Of a stretch of DNA of 64,000 bases, positions 1-7,867 are shown one piece after another. Below the pieces are notes generated by a model. It saw only the letters and a program-made list of their open reading frames with translations. It searched no databases and had not been told where the DNA came from. The stretch spans positions 882,001-946,000 of the forward strand of contig JACJID010000002.1 in assembly GCA_014138725.1 (NCBI GenBank), in the 5' to 3' direction. Every line of letters starts with the position of its first letter. Position 1 is the stretch's first letter. This DNA comes from Kutzneria viridogrisea (GTDB taxonomy: Bacteria; Actinomycetota; Actinomycetes; Mycobacteriales; Pseudonocardiaceae). A program made the position numbers and the translations under genes.

Positions 1-870
1 CACGTGGACTTCATGGACCACGGGGTGTTCGAGGCGATCAGCGACTGGCGCTCCGGCTACGAGCGCATGGGCGGCCGGGTCCGCGTGGACGAGGTGCTGG
101 ACAGCTGGTACCACCGCGCCGTCGGCGGGCGGCCCGCGCGCCGCAAGTCCTTGCGCACCACCGAACCGCGCTGGTTCGCGCCCTGGTCGCACTGGCAGAG
201 CACGCAGGCCGAGGACATCGTGGTCGACGTGCCCGATCCCAGGGTCGAGGACGACCCGATGCTGGTCGGCGTCCGGGCCTTCGAGAAGCAGACGGCCCCG
301 CTGATGCGACCGTTCTTCACCGACCTGGTGGAGAACGGCCAGCGGCCCAAGCAGCTGTTCATCACCTGCTCGGACTCGCGCGTGGTGCCGAACCTGATCA
401 CCAGCAGCGGGCCCGGCGACCAGTTCAGCGTGCGCAACGTGGGCAACCTGGTGCCGCGCAACGGGTCTGGCGGGGACGTCTCGGTGGGCGCCGCCGTGGA
501 GTACGCGGTGGACGTGCTCGGTGTGCAGGAGATCGTGGTGTGCGGTCACTCCGACTGCGGGGCGATGAAGGCGGTGCTGGACTCCACGGCGCGGGCCGAC
601 TCCGCGCTGGGTGACTGGCTCAAGCACGCCGACCCCAGCGTGCTGCGCTTCGCGGGCTCCCCCGGCGACGAGCAGCTGGCGGTCAACGAGCGGCTCTGCC
701 TGGCCAACGTGGCTCAGCAGCTGGACAACCTGTGCAGCTACCCGAGCGTGCAGGAGGCCGTGGCGGAGGGCCGGGTCAAGCTGGTCGGCATGTACTTCGA
801 CATCGCCGCGGCCCGCGTCTACCTGGTGGACCAGGAGCGCAGCACCCTGAACGAGCTCACCCCCCACTAA
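1..870 (+). CDS. SulP-type anion transporter / beta-carbonic anhydrase fusion, C-terminal part (5' end outside window)
   Basis: The reading frame is open from the first base, so only the C-terminal 289 residues are present. Residues 1-50 resemble the end of a STAS domain (DFMDHGVFEAISDW...), as found at the C terminus of SulP bicarbonate/sulfate transporters. From about residue 80 there is a complete beta-class carbonic anhydrase: the zinc/catalytic motif CSDSR (Cys123, Asp125, Arg127) and HSDC (His183, Cys186) are intact. Such SulP-CA fusions are known in actinobacteria and couple bicarbonate uptake to CO2/bicarbonate interconversion at the membrane. The membrane half cannot be checked here. 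The gene ends 268 bp before the convergent dacB gene, and the gap holds a hairpin and two repeat families. Confidence is high for the carbonic anhydrase and moderate for the SulP assignment. Confidence 0.85.
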   Translation, partial: HVDFMDHGVFEAISDWRSGYERMGGRVRVDEVLDSWYHRAVGGRPARRKSLRTTEPRWFAPWSHWQSTQAEDIVVDVPDPRVEDDPMLVGVRAFEKQTAPLMRPFFTDLVENGQRPKQLFITCSDSRVVPNLITSSGPGDQFSVRNVGNLVPRNGSGGDVSVGAAVEYAVDVLGVQEIVVCGHSDCGAMKAVLDSTARADSALGDWLKHADPSVLRFAGSPGDEQLAVNERLCLANVAQQLDNLCSYPSVQEAVAEGRVKLVGMYFDIAAARVYLVDQERSTLNELTPH

Positions 871-872
871 CG

Positions 873-914
873 GCGAGTCCCGCTCACAGGCGGGCGAGTC
901 CCGCTCAGGCGCAG
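873..914. repeat. 21-bp-period direct repeat, two units
   Basis: GCGAGTCCCGCTCA occurs at 873 and again at 894, exactly 21 bp apart, followed by a variable part. The same GCGAGTCCCG core with the same 21-bp period recurs three times at 55159-55221, so this is a small dispersed tandem-repeat family rather than chance. Confidence 0.7.
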
Positions 915-952
915 TGGCCGCCGACCTCACAGCACGAGGTCGGCGGCCACTG
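912..952. terminator. Perfect 17-bp hairpin, probable terminator
   Basis: Perfect inverted repeat: 17-nt arms at 912-928 and 936-952 around a 7-nt loop, 42 bp after the carbonic anhydrase stop. There is no T-tract, as is usual in high-GC actinobacteria. It lies between convergent genes, so it can serve both. Confidence 0.6.
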
Positions 953-969
953 GTGTGTTCGGGGGCGCA

Positions 970-1118
970 ACACGCCGTACCGGAAGCGCCGACACGCGGG
1001 GCAGCTTCGCGTGTCGGCGCTTCGCGTACGGTGTGTTCGCGCTCGGCGGGCGGTTTCCCAGCTGGTGGGAGCGCGTACCGGAACGTCCGACACGCGGTAC
1101 CGGAAGCGCCGACACGCG
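970..1118. repeat. Long imperfect palindromic intergenic repeat, copy 1
   Basis: The segment is built from inverted copies of CGCGTGTCGGCGCTTC and its complement around a central TTTCCCAGCTGGTGGGA. Close relatives lie at 40089-40222 and 61294-61428. Copy 1 has an extra inverted unit at its left end (970-998). It is non-coding and sits between convergent genes. Confidence 0.75.
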
Positions 1119-1137
1119 CTGGTCCCCGGGTGCTACC

Positions 1138-2706
1138 TCAGCAGGACTTGGTCCAGGCGCACTCCAGGGCGGTGCGGCGGTCGGCGGGGGCGTGCTGGGG
1201 GCTGACCCGCGGCGCCAACCGGGGCTGGGCGGTGTCGGCGGCGCCGTTGTAGGTCGCCAGCCGGAGGGCGACGGCGTCTTCAACCGACCGGACCGAACCG
1301 GCCAGGAAGTTGTTCTCCAGCAAGGAGAAGACCAGCTTCTGACCGTTCGCGGCGGTGACGTAGCCGGACAGCCCGCTCACCCCGGTCATCGAGCCGGTCT
1401 TGGCGTGCAGGTTGTTCGCGGCGGGCGTGCCCACCAGCCGGTTGCGCAGCGTGCCACCGACCATCCGCTCGGAGTTGCCCGCGATCGGCAGGGCCTCGTA
1501 CCAGGACTGGAACCACGGCCTGCCCTTCGCCGCGACCAGCAGCGCGGTGAGCTGCCCGCTGCTGACCAGGTCCATCCGGGACAGCCCCGAGCCGTCCACG
1601 CGCTGCATCGCGGCCGGGTCCACGCCCAGGCCGGTGAGCTTGTCGCCCAGCGCGCGCAGGCCCGCGTCCCAGGTGCCCTGGCCGTGCACCTTGCGGCCCG
1701 CGGCCTTGGTGAGGATCTCGGCGTGCATGTTGTTGCTGAGCTTGAGGAACGGCACCTGGAGCTGGCTCAGCGGGATGGACTTGCGGTCGGCGATCCGCGT
1801 GGCCTCAGCGGGCGTCGCACGGAAGGACGTGCCGCCGACCACGCGGACCCCGTTGTCGGCCAACGCCTTGCGGAAGACCGAAGCCGCCACCGCGGTGGGG
1901 TTGCCCGCGGCCATGAACTCGTTGGCGGCGGCGCCACCGGCCGGGATCGTGCCGCTGACGGTGATCGTGTCGCTGCCGTGCGGGCGGTCCACCACCACGG
2001 CGGGCGAGGTGCCCGCGGCCGAGGTCGTGGCGGTGTCGACCACGCGCACGGCGTCGGTGGCCGGGGTCAGCTCCACCTTGGCGGGCTGGCCGACCACACC
2101 GGGCGTGACCTTGACGGTGATCGAGCCCGCGTCGTAGTCGGTGTCCGGGGAGACGGTCAGCGCGGAGACCGGCGCGCTGTAGTAGTACGGCTCGTCGTCC
2201 CAGGCCCAGCTCGGCCCCAGCCGCACGGAGTCGAACCAGGTGTCGTCGGCCACGAGGTCGCCGAGGACAGTGCGCACACCCGAGGCGGCCACCTTCGCGG
2301 CCAGGTCCTGGTAGTCCTTGGCCAGCAGGGTCGGGTCGCCGGTGCCCTTGAGGTACAGGTCCCCGATGAGCACGGAACCCACGCGTCTGCCGGTGCCGGA
2401 CACGGTGGTGCTGAAGGTGTAGTCCGGTCCGAGCACCTCCAGCGCGGCGGCGGAGGTGAACAGCTTGTTGGTGGAGGCGGGCAGCAGCAGGCTGTCCCCC
2501 TGTCTGGAGTACAGCACCGAGCCGGTGTCCGCGTCGCGTACGACCAAACCGACCTGGCCGCCGCGCAGGGAGGCGTCACCCAGCAGGGCGTCCAGGTCCT
2601 TGCCCAGAGCGGAGTTGTTGGCGTTGTCGGCCGATGCCGCCCCGGGCAGTACCAGCACTGCCGCCGCGACGCAGATCGCGGCCACGTGCCGAGGTCGAAT
2701 CCTCAT
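1138..2706 (-). CDS. dacB: D-alanyl-D-alanine carboxypeptidase/endopeptidase (PBP4 type, peptidase S13)
   Basis: 522 residues, a typical length for the family. An N-terminal signal peptide (about residues 1-26, ending GAASA) sends it outside the membrane. All three serine penicillin-binding motifs are present: STNK at Ser78-Lys81, SNN near residue 323 and KTG near residue 434. The long insert between the first two motifs is characteristic of S13 enzymes. It trims D-Ala-D-Ala ends and cross-links of peptidoglycan. The ATG at 2706 directly precedes a positively charged, hydrophobic signal sequence, which supports this start. It is followed by repeat copy 1. The upstream neighbour on the same strand is gnd, 75 bp away. 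Confidence 0.92.
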   Translation of the reverse strand: MRIRPRHVAAICVAAAVLVLPGAASADNANNSALGKDLDALLGDASLRGGQVGLVVRDADTGSVLYSRQGDSLLLPASTNKLFTSAAALEVLGPDYTFSTTVSGTGRRVGSVLIGDLYLKGTGDPTLLAKDYQDLAAKVAASGVRTVLGDLVADDTWFDSVRLGPSWAWDDEPYYYSAPVSALTVSPDTDYDAGSITVKVTPGVVGQPAKVELTPATDAVRVVDTATTSAAGTSPAVVVDRPHGSDTITVSGTIPAGGAAANEFMAAGNPTAVAASVFRKALADNGVRVVGGTSFRATPAEATRIADRKSIPLSQLQVPFLKLSNNMHAEILTKAAGRKVHGQGTWDAGLRALGDKLTGLGVDPAAMQRVDGSGLSRMDLVSSGQLTALLVAAKGRPWFQSWYEALPIAGNSERMVGGTLRNRLVGTPAANNLHAKTGSMTGVSGLSGYVTAANGQKLVFSLLENNFLAGSVRSVEDAVALRLATYNGAADTAQPRLAPRVSPQHAPADRRTALECAWTKSC

Positions 2707-2781
2707 GATCCCTCCACACTTCTCGGGTGGGTCACGAGGCTGCCGGTCCAGCGGAAAGGGGCCGCTGGACCGGCGCCGCGA

Positions 2782-4224
2782 TCACGCGTCGATCTCGTTG
2801 CGCCCCTCGCCCCACAGGGTGTGGAAGCTACCTTCGCGGTCAACGCGCCGGTAGGTGTGGGCACCGAAGAAGTCCCGAAGTCCCTGGATCAGGGCGGCGG
2901 GCAGCCGCTCGGAGCGCAGCGCGTCGTAGTACGACAGCGCCGAGGAGAAACCGGGGGCGGGCACACCGGCGGCGGCAGCGGCCACCACCACGCGCCGCCA
3001 CGCCTCCTGGGCCTTGATCACCGCGTCGGCGAAGTAGGAGTCCACCAGCAGCGAGGGCAGGTCCTTGTTCGTGTCGTAGGCGTCCTTGATCCGCTCCAGG
3101 AAGCGGGCCCGGATGATGCAGCCACCGCGCCAGATCGTGGCCATCGCGCCCAGGTCGATGTCCCAGTCGTAGGTGTCGGCGGCGGCGCGGATCTCGTCGA
3201 AGCCCTGCGCGTAGGCCACCACCTTGGAGGCGTACAGCGCCTGCCGCACGTCCTCCACGAACGCGTCGCGGTCGGCCACCTGCGGCACCGAGGACGGGCC
3301 GGGCAGCACCTTCTGGGCCGCGGCGCGCTGCTCGGTGTGCCCGGACAGCGAACGGGCGAACACGGCCTCGGCGATGCCGGTGACCGGCACGCCCAGCTCC
3401 AGGGCCTCCTGCACGGTCCAGCGGCCGGTGCCCTTCTGCTCGGCCTGGTCGGCGACGACCTCCACGAAGGGCTTGCCGGTGGCCTCGTCCACGTGGCCGA
3501 GCACCTCGGCGGTGATCTCCACCAGGTAGGACTCCAGGTCACCGGAGTTCCAGCCGCGGAAGACCTCGGCGATCTCGCCCGCACCCAGCCCGGCCACCTT
3601 GTGCAGCAGGTCGAACGCCTCGGCGATCAGCTGCATGTCGGCGTACTCGATGCCGTTGTGCACCATCTTGACGAAGTGGCCCGCGCCGTCGGGGCCCACG
3701 TGCGTGCAGCAGGGCTGGCCGTCCACCTTGGCGGAGATGGCCTCCAGCACCGGGCCGAGGTGCTGGTAGGACTCGGGCGAACCGCCCGGCATGATGCTCG
3801 GGCCGTTGAGCGCGCCCTCCTCACCACCGGAGATGCCGGTGCCCACGAAGTGCAGCCCGCGCTCGCGCAGTGCGGCCTCGCGGCGGCGCGTGTCGGCGTA
3901 GTGCGCGTTGCCGCCGTCGACCACCATGTCCCCGGGCTCGAGCAGCTCGACCAGCTCGTCGATGACCGCGTCGGTGGGCCCGCCCGCCTTGACCATGATG
4001 ATCACCTGGCGCGGGGTCTGCAGCGAGTCCACGAAGTCGGCCAGGGACTCCGCGGCCACGAAGTCGCCCTCGTGCCCGTGCTGCTCGACCAGCGTCTTGG
4101 TCTTGGCCGCCGAGCGGTTGTGCACGGCGACGCGGAAGCCGTGCCGCGCCAGGTTGCGCGCGAGGTTGCTGCCCATCACGGCCAGGCCCGTGACGCCGAT
4201 CCGAGCCTTCTGTTCAGTTGCCAT
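2782..4224 (-). CDS. gnd: 6-phosphogluconate dehydrogenase, decarboxylating
   Basis: 480 residues, matching the long homodimeric Gnd family. It converts 6-phosphogluconate plus NADP+ to ribulose 5-phosphate, CO2 and NADPH in the pentose phosphate pathway. The N-terminal Rossmann motif GLAVMGSNLARN (about residues 13-24), the substrate-binding ISGGEEGA segment and the signature KMVHNGIEYADMQL are intact. The start is placed at ATG 4224 because the homologous domain begins immediately after it (MATEQKARIGVTG). The open frame continues upstream to 4929 but only as antisense shadow of the glxA-like gene. Confidence 0.96.
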   Translation of the reverse strand: MATEQKARIGVTGLAVMGSNLARNLARHGFRVAVHNRSAAKTKTLVEQHGHEGDFVAAESLADFVDSLQTPRQVIIMVKAGGPTDAVIDELVELLEPGDMVVDGGNAHYADTRRREAALRERGLHFVGTGISGGEEGALNGPSIMPGGSPESYQHLGPVLEAISAKVDGQPCCTHVGPDGAGHFVKMVHNGIEYADMQLIAEAFDLLHKVAGLGAGEIAEVFRGWNSGDLESYLVEITAEVLGHVDEATGKPFVEVVADQAEQKGTGRWTVQEALELGVPVTGIAEAVFARSLSGHTEQRAAAQKVLPGPSSVPQVADRDAFVEDVRQALYASKVVAYAQGFDEIRAAADTYDWDIDLGAMATIWRGGCIIRARFLERIKDAYDTNKDLPSLLVDSYFADAVIKAQEAWRRVVVAAAAAGVPAPGFSSALSYYDALRSERLPAALIQGLRDFFGAHTYRRVDREGSFHTLWGEGRNEIDA

Positions 4225-4271
4225 GCGGCCAGCCTGCTCCAGTTCGGCCCCGGTTTCCACCTCAGGGTGCG

Positions 4272-5231
4272 TCAGCCGACTAAATCGATCCCGGTTGACC
4301 TGAACCGGTCCCGGTAGGCCCCCGGCGGCACCCCGATCACGCGCAGGAACGCGCGGCGCATCGTCTCGGTGCAGCCGAACCCGCAGCGGCGCGCCACCGC
4401 CTCCTGCCCCTGGTCCCCGGACTCCAGCAGGGTGCGGGCGGCCTCCACCCTGACCTGCTCCACGTACTGCGCGGGGCCGGTGCCGACCTCCCTGGCGAAC
4501 AGCCGGGAGAAGTGCCGCACGCTGAGCGAGGCACGCTCGGCCAGCGCGGCCACCGAGTGGTCGGCGGCCGGGTCGAGCGCCACCGCGTCCAGCGCGCGGC
4601 GCAGCGGCTCGTAGCGGGTGATCGGGGTGCGCGTCCACATGCTGAACTGGGACTGGCCGCCGGGCCGCTGCACGAACATGACCAGCCACTTGGCCACCTC
4701 GCGGGCCAGCGTGGCGCCGTGGTCGGTCTCCACGATCGACAGCGCCAGGTCCATGCCCGCGGTGATGCCCGCCGAGGTGGTCACCCGGCCGTCCTGGACG
4801 AAGATCGCGTCCGGGTCCACGGTCAGCGCGGGGTAGCTGGCCGCCAGTTCCGCGCAGCTGGCCCAGTGCGTGGCCACCCGGCGACCGTCCAGCAGCCCGG
4901 CCTCGGCCAGCACGAAGCTGCCGGTGCACACGGCGGTGAGGCGCCTGCTCAGCGCGGCGGCCCTGCGCACCTGCCCGACCAGCACCGGGTCGATCGGGCG
5001 GGCGGTGCCGCCCGCGACGAGCAGGGTGTCCACCGGGCCGGTGAGCTCCTCCAGCGCGAGGTCCACGGCCAGGGTGGGGCCGGTCTTGGTGCGCGCGGGC
5101 CGCCCGCCGGGGCTGGCCAGCCGCAGCCGGTAGTCCGCCCCGAACCGGCTGGCGTAGCTGAACACCTCGATCGGGCCTGCCGCGTCCAGCAGCACCGCCC
5201 CGTCGTAGACCACCACCACGAGCTCGCGCAC
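4272..5231 (-). CDS. GlxA-family AraC-type transcriptional regulator with DJ-1/PfpI domain
   Basis: 319 residues. Residues 1-170 form a DJ-1/PfpI-like (amidotransferase-like) sensing domain, including a nucleophile-elbow-like VCTGSFVLAEAGLL and the THWASCAEL segment. Residues about 215-319 form two AraC-type helix-turn-helix motifs (SVRHFSRLFAREVG, then CTETMRRAFLRVIG). GlxA-like proteins usually activate catabolic genes, but no catabolic target lies nearby, so the target is unknown. It lies 47 bp upstream of gnd on the same strand. Confidence 0.88.
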   Translation of the reverse strand: MRELVVVVYDGAVLLDAAGPIEVFSYASRFGADYRLRLASPGGRPARTKTGPTLAVDLALEELTGPVDTLLVAGGTARPIDPVLVGQVRRAAALSRRLTAVCTGSFVLAEAGLLDGRRVATHWASCAELAASYPALTVDPDAIFVQDGRVTTSAGITAGMDLALSIVETDHGATLAREVAKWLVMFVQRPGGQSQFSMWTRTPITRYEPLRRALDAVALDPAADHSVAALAERASLSVRHFSRLFAREVGTGPAQYVEQVRVEAARTLLESGDQGQEAVARRCGFGCTETMRRAFLRVIGVPPGAYRDRFRSTGIDLVG

Positions 5232-5284
5232 GACCTCATCCTCAGCCGGGCCGCGCGTGGCCGCAATGACCGACGACCCTCGGA

Positions 5285-5791
5285 TCAGGACACGACGGCC
5301 GGGTCGTCCTGCTCCACCCTGCGCAGCAGCACCGCCAGCTGCTCGCGCTCCTCGGGCAGCAGCACGGCGAAGATCTGCTCGGCGGCCAGCCGGCGCGTCT
5401 CGTCGATGCGCACGGCCAGCTCGCGGCCCGGCTCGGTAAGGCTGACCAGCAGGGACCGCCGGTCGGCCGGGTCGGGTCTGCGCACGGCCAGCCCCTGCTC
5501 CTCCAGGCCGTCCACCACGCTGGTGGCCGAGCGCGGCACGATGCCGAGCCTGCCCGCCAGTTCCGCCATGCGCACCGGTCCGCCGCAGTCGGCGCCGCCC
5601 GCCAGCACCTCCAGCGCCCTGCCCTGACCGGGGGTCAGCCCCAGCGGGGCCAGCTCGCGCATCCAGCGGTGCCGCATCCGCTTGGCCGCCCGCAGGAACA
5701 GGTCGGCGAGCTGGCCGGACGTCGCGTCGCTCACGGGGGCCTCCGCACGTGCCGCTGGGGTGTGACCGGACAAATCTTGCCTTATCGCCAC
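5285..5791 (-). CDS. MarR-family transcriptional regulator
   Basis: Up to 168 residues with a central winged helix-turn-helix (MAELAGRLGIVPRSATSVVD, then the wing RRPDPADRRSLLVSLT). MarR proteins bind palindromic sites as dimers. The longest start is GTG 5791; GTG 5733 (VSDATSG...) would give a 149-residue protein of more typical length, and neither has a clear ribosome-binding site. It is divergent from the DUF574 methyltransferase, with a short palindrome between the two genes. The ligand is unknown. Confidence 0.85.
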   Translation of the reverse strand: MAIRQDLSGHTPAARAEAPVSDATSGQLADLFLRAAKRMRHRWMRELAPLGLTPGQGRALEVLAGGADCGGPVRMAELAGRLGIVPRSATSVVDGLEEQGLAVRRPDPADRRSLLVSLTEPGRELAVRIDETRRLAAEQIFAVLLPEEREQLAVLLRRVEQDDPAVVS

Positions 5792-5793
5792 TG

Positions 5794-5808
5794 CTGAGCT
5801 GAGCTCAG
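5794..5808. promoter_or_regulatory. 15-bp palindrome, candidate MarR operator
   Basis: CTGAGCT-G-AGCTCAG is a perfect odd palindrome in the divergent MarR/methyltransferase gap, 3 bp upstream of the longest MarR start. A MarR dimer site at its own promoter is the usual arrangement. Assignment to this protein is inferred from position only. Confidence 0.45.
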
Positions 5809-5859
5809 TGATGCGGGTCGCGCTCGACTCCGCCCAGCCCGCGAGCTAGGTTGCGCGCC

Positions 5860-6672
5860 ATGGAGTTGCCGGACTGGGTCCCCGCCACGATGGACGTCAG
5901 CAAGCCGAGTTCAGCCAGGATGTACGACTACTACCTGGGCGGCACGCACAACTTCGAGGTGGACCGGGAGGCAGCGGAGCGGGCCATCGCCGTGATGCCC
6001 TTCACCATCCACGGCGCGCGCGGCAACCGGGACTTCCTGCGCAGGGCCGTGCGCCACCTGGTCGAGTCGGGCGTCACGCAACTGCTGGACCTGGGCTCGG
6101 GCATTCCCACCGTGGGCAACGTGCACGAGGTCGCGCAGCGGGTGAACCCGCTGACCCGGACCGTGTACGTGGACATCGACCCGGTCGCGGTGGCGCACAG
6201 CACGGCGATCCTGCGCAGCAACCCGCTGGCCACGGTGATCCACGCCGACATGCGCGACACCGAGGCGGTGCTGGCGCACCCGGACGTGCGGCGTCTGATC
6301 GACTTCTCCGAGCCGGTCGGCGTGATCATGGCCGCGGTGCTGCACTTCGTGCCGGAGTCCAGCGACCCCGACTCGATCATCGCCAGGTACCGGGAGGCCG
6401 TGCCGGACGGCAGCCAGCTGGTGCTGTCGCACATGAGCCTGACCGGGCAGCCCGCCGAGATGCTGGAGCGGTTCCAGGCCGTCTACGCCAACACCACCAA
6501 CCCGGTGGTCTTCCGCAGTCGCGAGCGCATCGCCGAGCTGTTCGAGGGCTTCGAGCTGGTGGAGCCGGGGCTGGTGTCCCTACAGGCGTGGCGGCCCGAC
6601 GCCGACCAGGACAGCCGGGTGAACCCCACGCACACTCCGGGCTTCGCCGGGGTCGGCCGCAAGAAGAGCTGA
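5860..6672 (+). CDS. SAM-dependent methyltransferase, DUF574 (SAV2177-like) family
   Basis: 270 residues starting at ATG 5860 (MELPDWVPATMDVSKPSSARMYDYYLGG...), which matches the family's usual N terminus. The SAM-binding Rossmann elements LDLGSGIPTVGNVHEVAQ and VYVDIDPVAVAHS are present. This family is strongly expanded in actinobacteria and its substrates are mostly unknown. No partner gene suggests one here. Confidence 0.88.
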   Translation: MELPDWVPATMDVSKPSSARMYDYYLGGTHNFEVDREAAERAIAVMPFTIHGARGNRDFLRRAVRHLVESGVTQLLDLGSGIPTVGNVHEVAQRVNPLTRTVYVDIDPVAVAHSTAILRSNPLATVIHADMRDTEAVLAHPDVRRLIDFSEPVGVIMAAVLHFVPESSDPDSIIARYREAVPDGSQLVLSHMSLTGQPAEMLERFQAVYANTTNPVVFRSRERIAELFEGFELVEPGLVSLQAWRPDADQDSRVNPTHTPGFAGVGRKKS

Positions 6673-6699
6673 ACTCCCGACAGTCGCGTGTCGCCGTTC

Positions 6700-6721
6700 G
6701 TTCACCTAGGGTTCACCAGAC
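6700..6721 (+). promoter_or_regulatory. Candidate PHO box (two 11-bp direct repeats) upstream of uppP
   Basis: GTTCACCTAGG is followed directly by GTTCACCAGAC, two 11-bp units that match the direct-repeat form of streptomycete PhoP sites. It ends 61 bp upstream of uppP. A perfect hairpin or operator, ACCAGA-CTCG-TCTGGT (6715-6730), overlaps its second unit. Confidence 0.5.
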
Positions 6722-6782
6722 TCGTCTGGTCTGCGCCTACCCTCGCGCCCGACCACCGCCCCACACCTCCGGAAGGTCGTAG

Positions 6783-7763
6783 ATGTCGGACCTGAGCTAC
6801 GTCGAGTCCATCGCCGTCGGACTGTTGCAGGGCGTGAGCGAGCTGTTCCCGGTGTCCAGCCTCGGCCACAGCGTGCTGCTGCCCGCGCTGGTCGGCGGCA
6901 AGTGGGCCGAGGACCTGAGTATGACCGCGAAGGGCTCGCCGTACCTGGCGGTGCTGGTGGCCATGCACGTGGCGACCGCCATCGCGCTGCTGGCGTTCTT
7001 CTGGCGGGACTGGGTGCGGGTCATCCGGGGGCTGTTCACCTCGATCCGGGACCGGAAGGTGGAGACGCCCGAGCAGCGGCTGGGCTGGCTGCTGGTGGTC
7101 GGCACCATCCCGGTGGGCATCGCCGGGCTGCTGCTGGAGAGCACCCTGCGCAGCGTGCTGGGCAAGCCCATCCCCTGCGCGATCTTCCTGGCGCTCAACG
7201 GCATCGTGCTCTACGCCGCGGAAAAGCTCAGGCAGCGCAAGGCCGAGGCACCTGCCGAGGTGCCCGCCGAGCAGACGATGGTGATCTCCAACGCCCCGTT
7301 CTCCTCGGGGGACACCGCCCCGCTGGACGCCATCACCGCGCAGCCGCTGTCCGCGGACGAGGCCAGTGAGCGCAGGCTGGCCAAGCTGACGTTCAAGGAC
7401 GCGGTGATCGTGGGCGCGGCGCAGATCCTGGCGCTGTTCCCCGGCATCAGCCGGTCCGGGGTGACCATCGTGGCCGGTCTGTTCAAGGGCCTGCGGCACG
7501 AGGACGCCGCGCGCTTCGCCTTCCTGCTGGCCACCCCGGTCATCCTGGCCGCGGGCGTGCTGAAGATGCCCGAGCTGTTCCACCCCGAGATGCGCTCGAT
7601 CCTCGGACCCGCGCTGGCGGGCAGCCTGGTCGCCGGAATCGCGTCCTACATCTCGGTGAAGTTCCTGACCTCCTACTTCGAGACCAAGACGCTCACCCCG
7701 TTCGCCATCTACTGCACGGTGGCCGGAGTCGGTTCCTTGGTGTACCTCACGGCATTCGCGTAA
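6783..7763 (+). CDS. uppP: Undecaprenyl-diphosphatase
   Basis: 326 residues of multi-pass membrane protein. It dephosphorylates undecaprenyl diphosphate so the lipid carrier of cell-wall synthesis can be reused. Both conserved active-site regions are present: GVSELFPVSSLGHSVL near the N terminus (Glu-rich motif) and PGISRSGVT near residue 222. The protein is about 50 residues longer than the usual BacA/UppP because of a charged, Ala/Pro-rich cytoplasmic insert (about residues 148-198) between membrane segments. ATG 6783 follows GGAAGG, a good ribosome-binding site. A PHO-box-like repeat lies upstream. Confidence 0.95.
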   Translation: MSDLSYVESIAVGLLQGVSELFPVSSLGHSVLLPALVGGKWAEDLSMTAKGSPYLAVLVAMHVATAIALLAFFWRDWVRVIRGLFTSIRDRKVETPEQRLGWLLVVGTIPVGIAGLLLESTLRSVLGKPIPCAIFLALNGIVLYAAEKLRQRKAEAPAEVPAEQTMVISNAPFSSGDTAPLDAITAQPLSADEASERRLAKLTFKDAVIVGAAQILALFPGISRSGVTIVAGLFKGLRHEDAARFAFLLATPVILAAGVLKMPELFHPEMRSILGPALAGSLVAGIASYISVKFLTSYFETKTLTPFAIYCTVAGVGSLVYLTAFA

Positions 7764-7771
7764 TGCGAACT

Positions 7772-7794
7772 AGCGATTCATGACAAGAATCGCT
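7772..7794. terminator. 8-bp inverted repeat after uppP
   Basis: AGCGATTC-N7-GAATCGCT starts 8 bp after the uppP stop and 73 bp before the lipase start. It may be a terminator of uppP or an operator of the lipase. Sequence alone does not decide. Confidence 0.4.
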
Positions 7795-7867
7795 GAGCGT
7801 ATCGACACCTTCCACGGGCAGTGCCTATCGTCCGTTTCCCCGGCACCACCCCGTGGAAGGGTCAACG

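Noticed and set aside
955-4317. Plus-strand open frame of 1120 codons antisense to dacB and gnd
   Set aside because: No homology and repetitive Gly/Arg/His/Gln composition. It is a shadow of the GC-rich minus-strand genes.
4225-4929. N-terminal extension of gnd to 4929
   Set aside because: The extra frame is antisense-phase sequence inside the glxA-like gene; Gnd homology starts exactly at ATG 4224.
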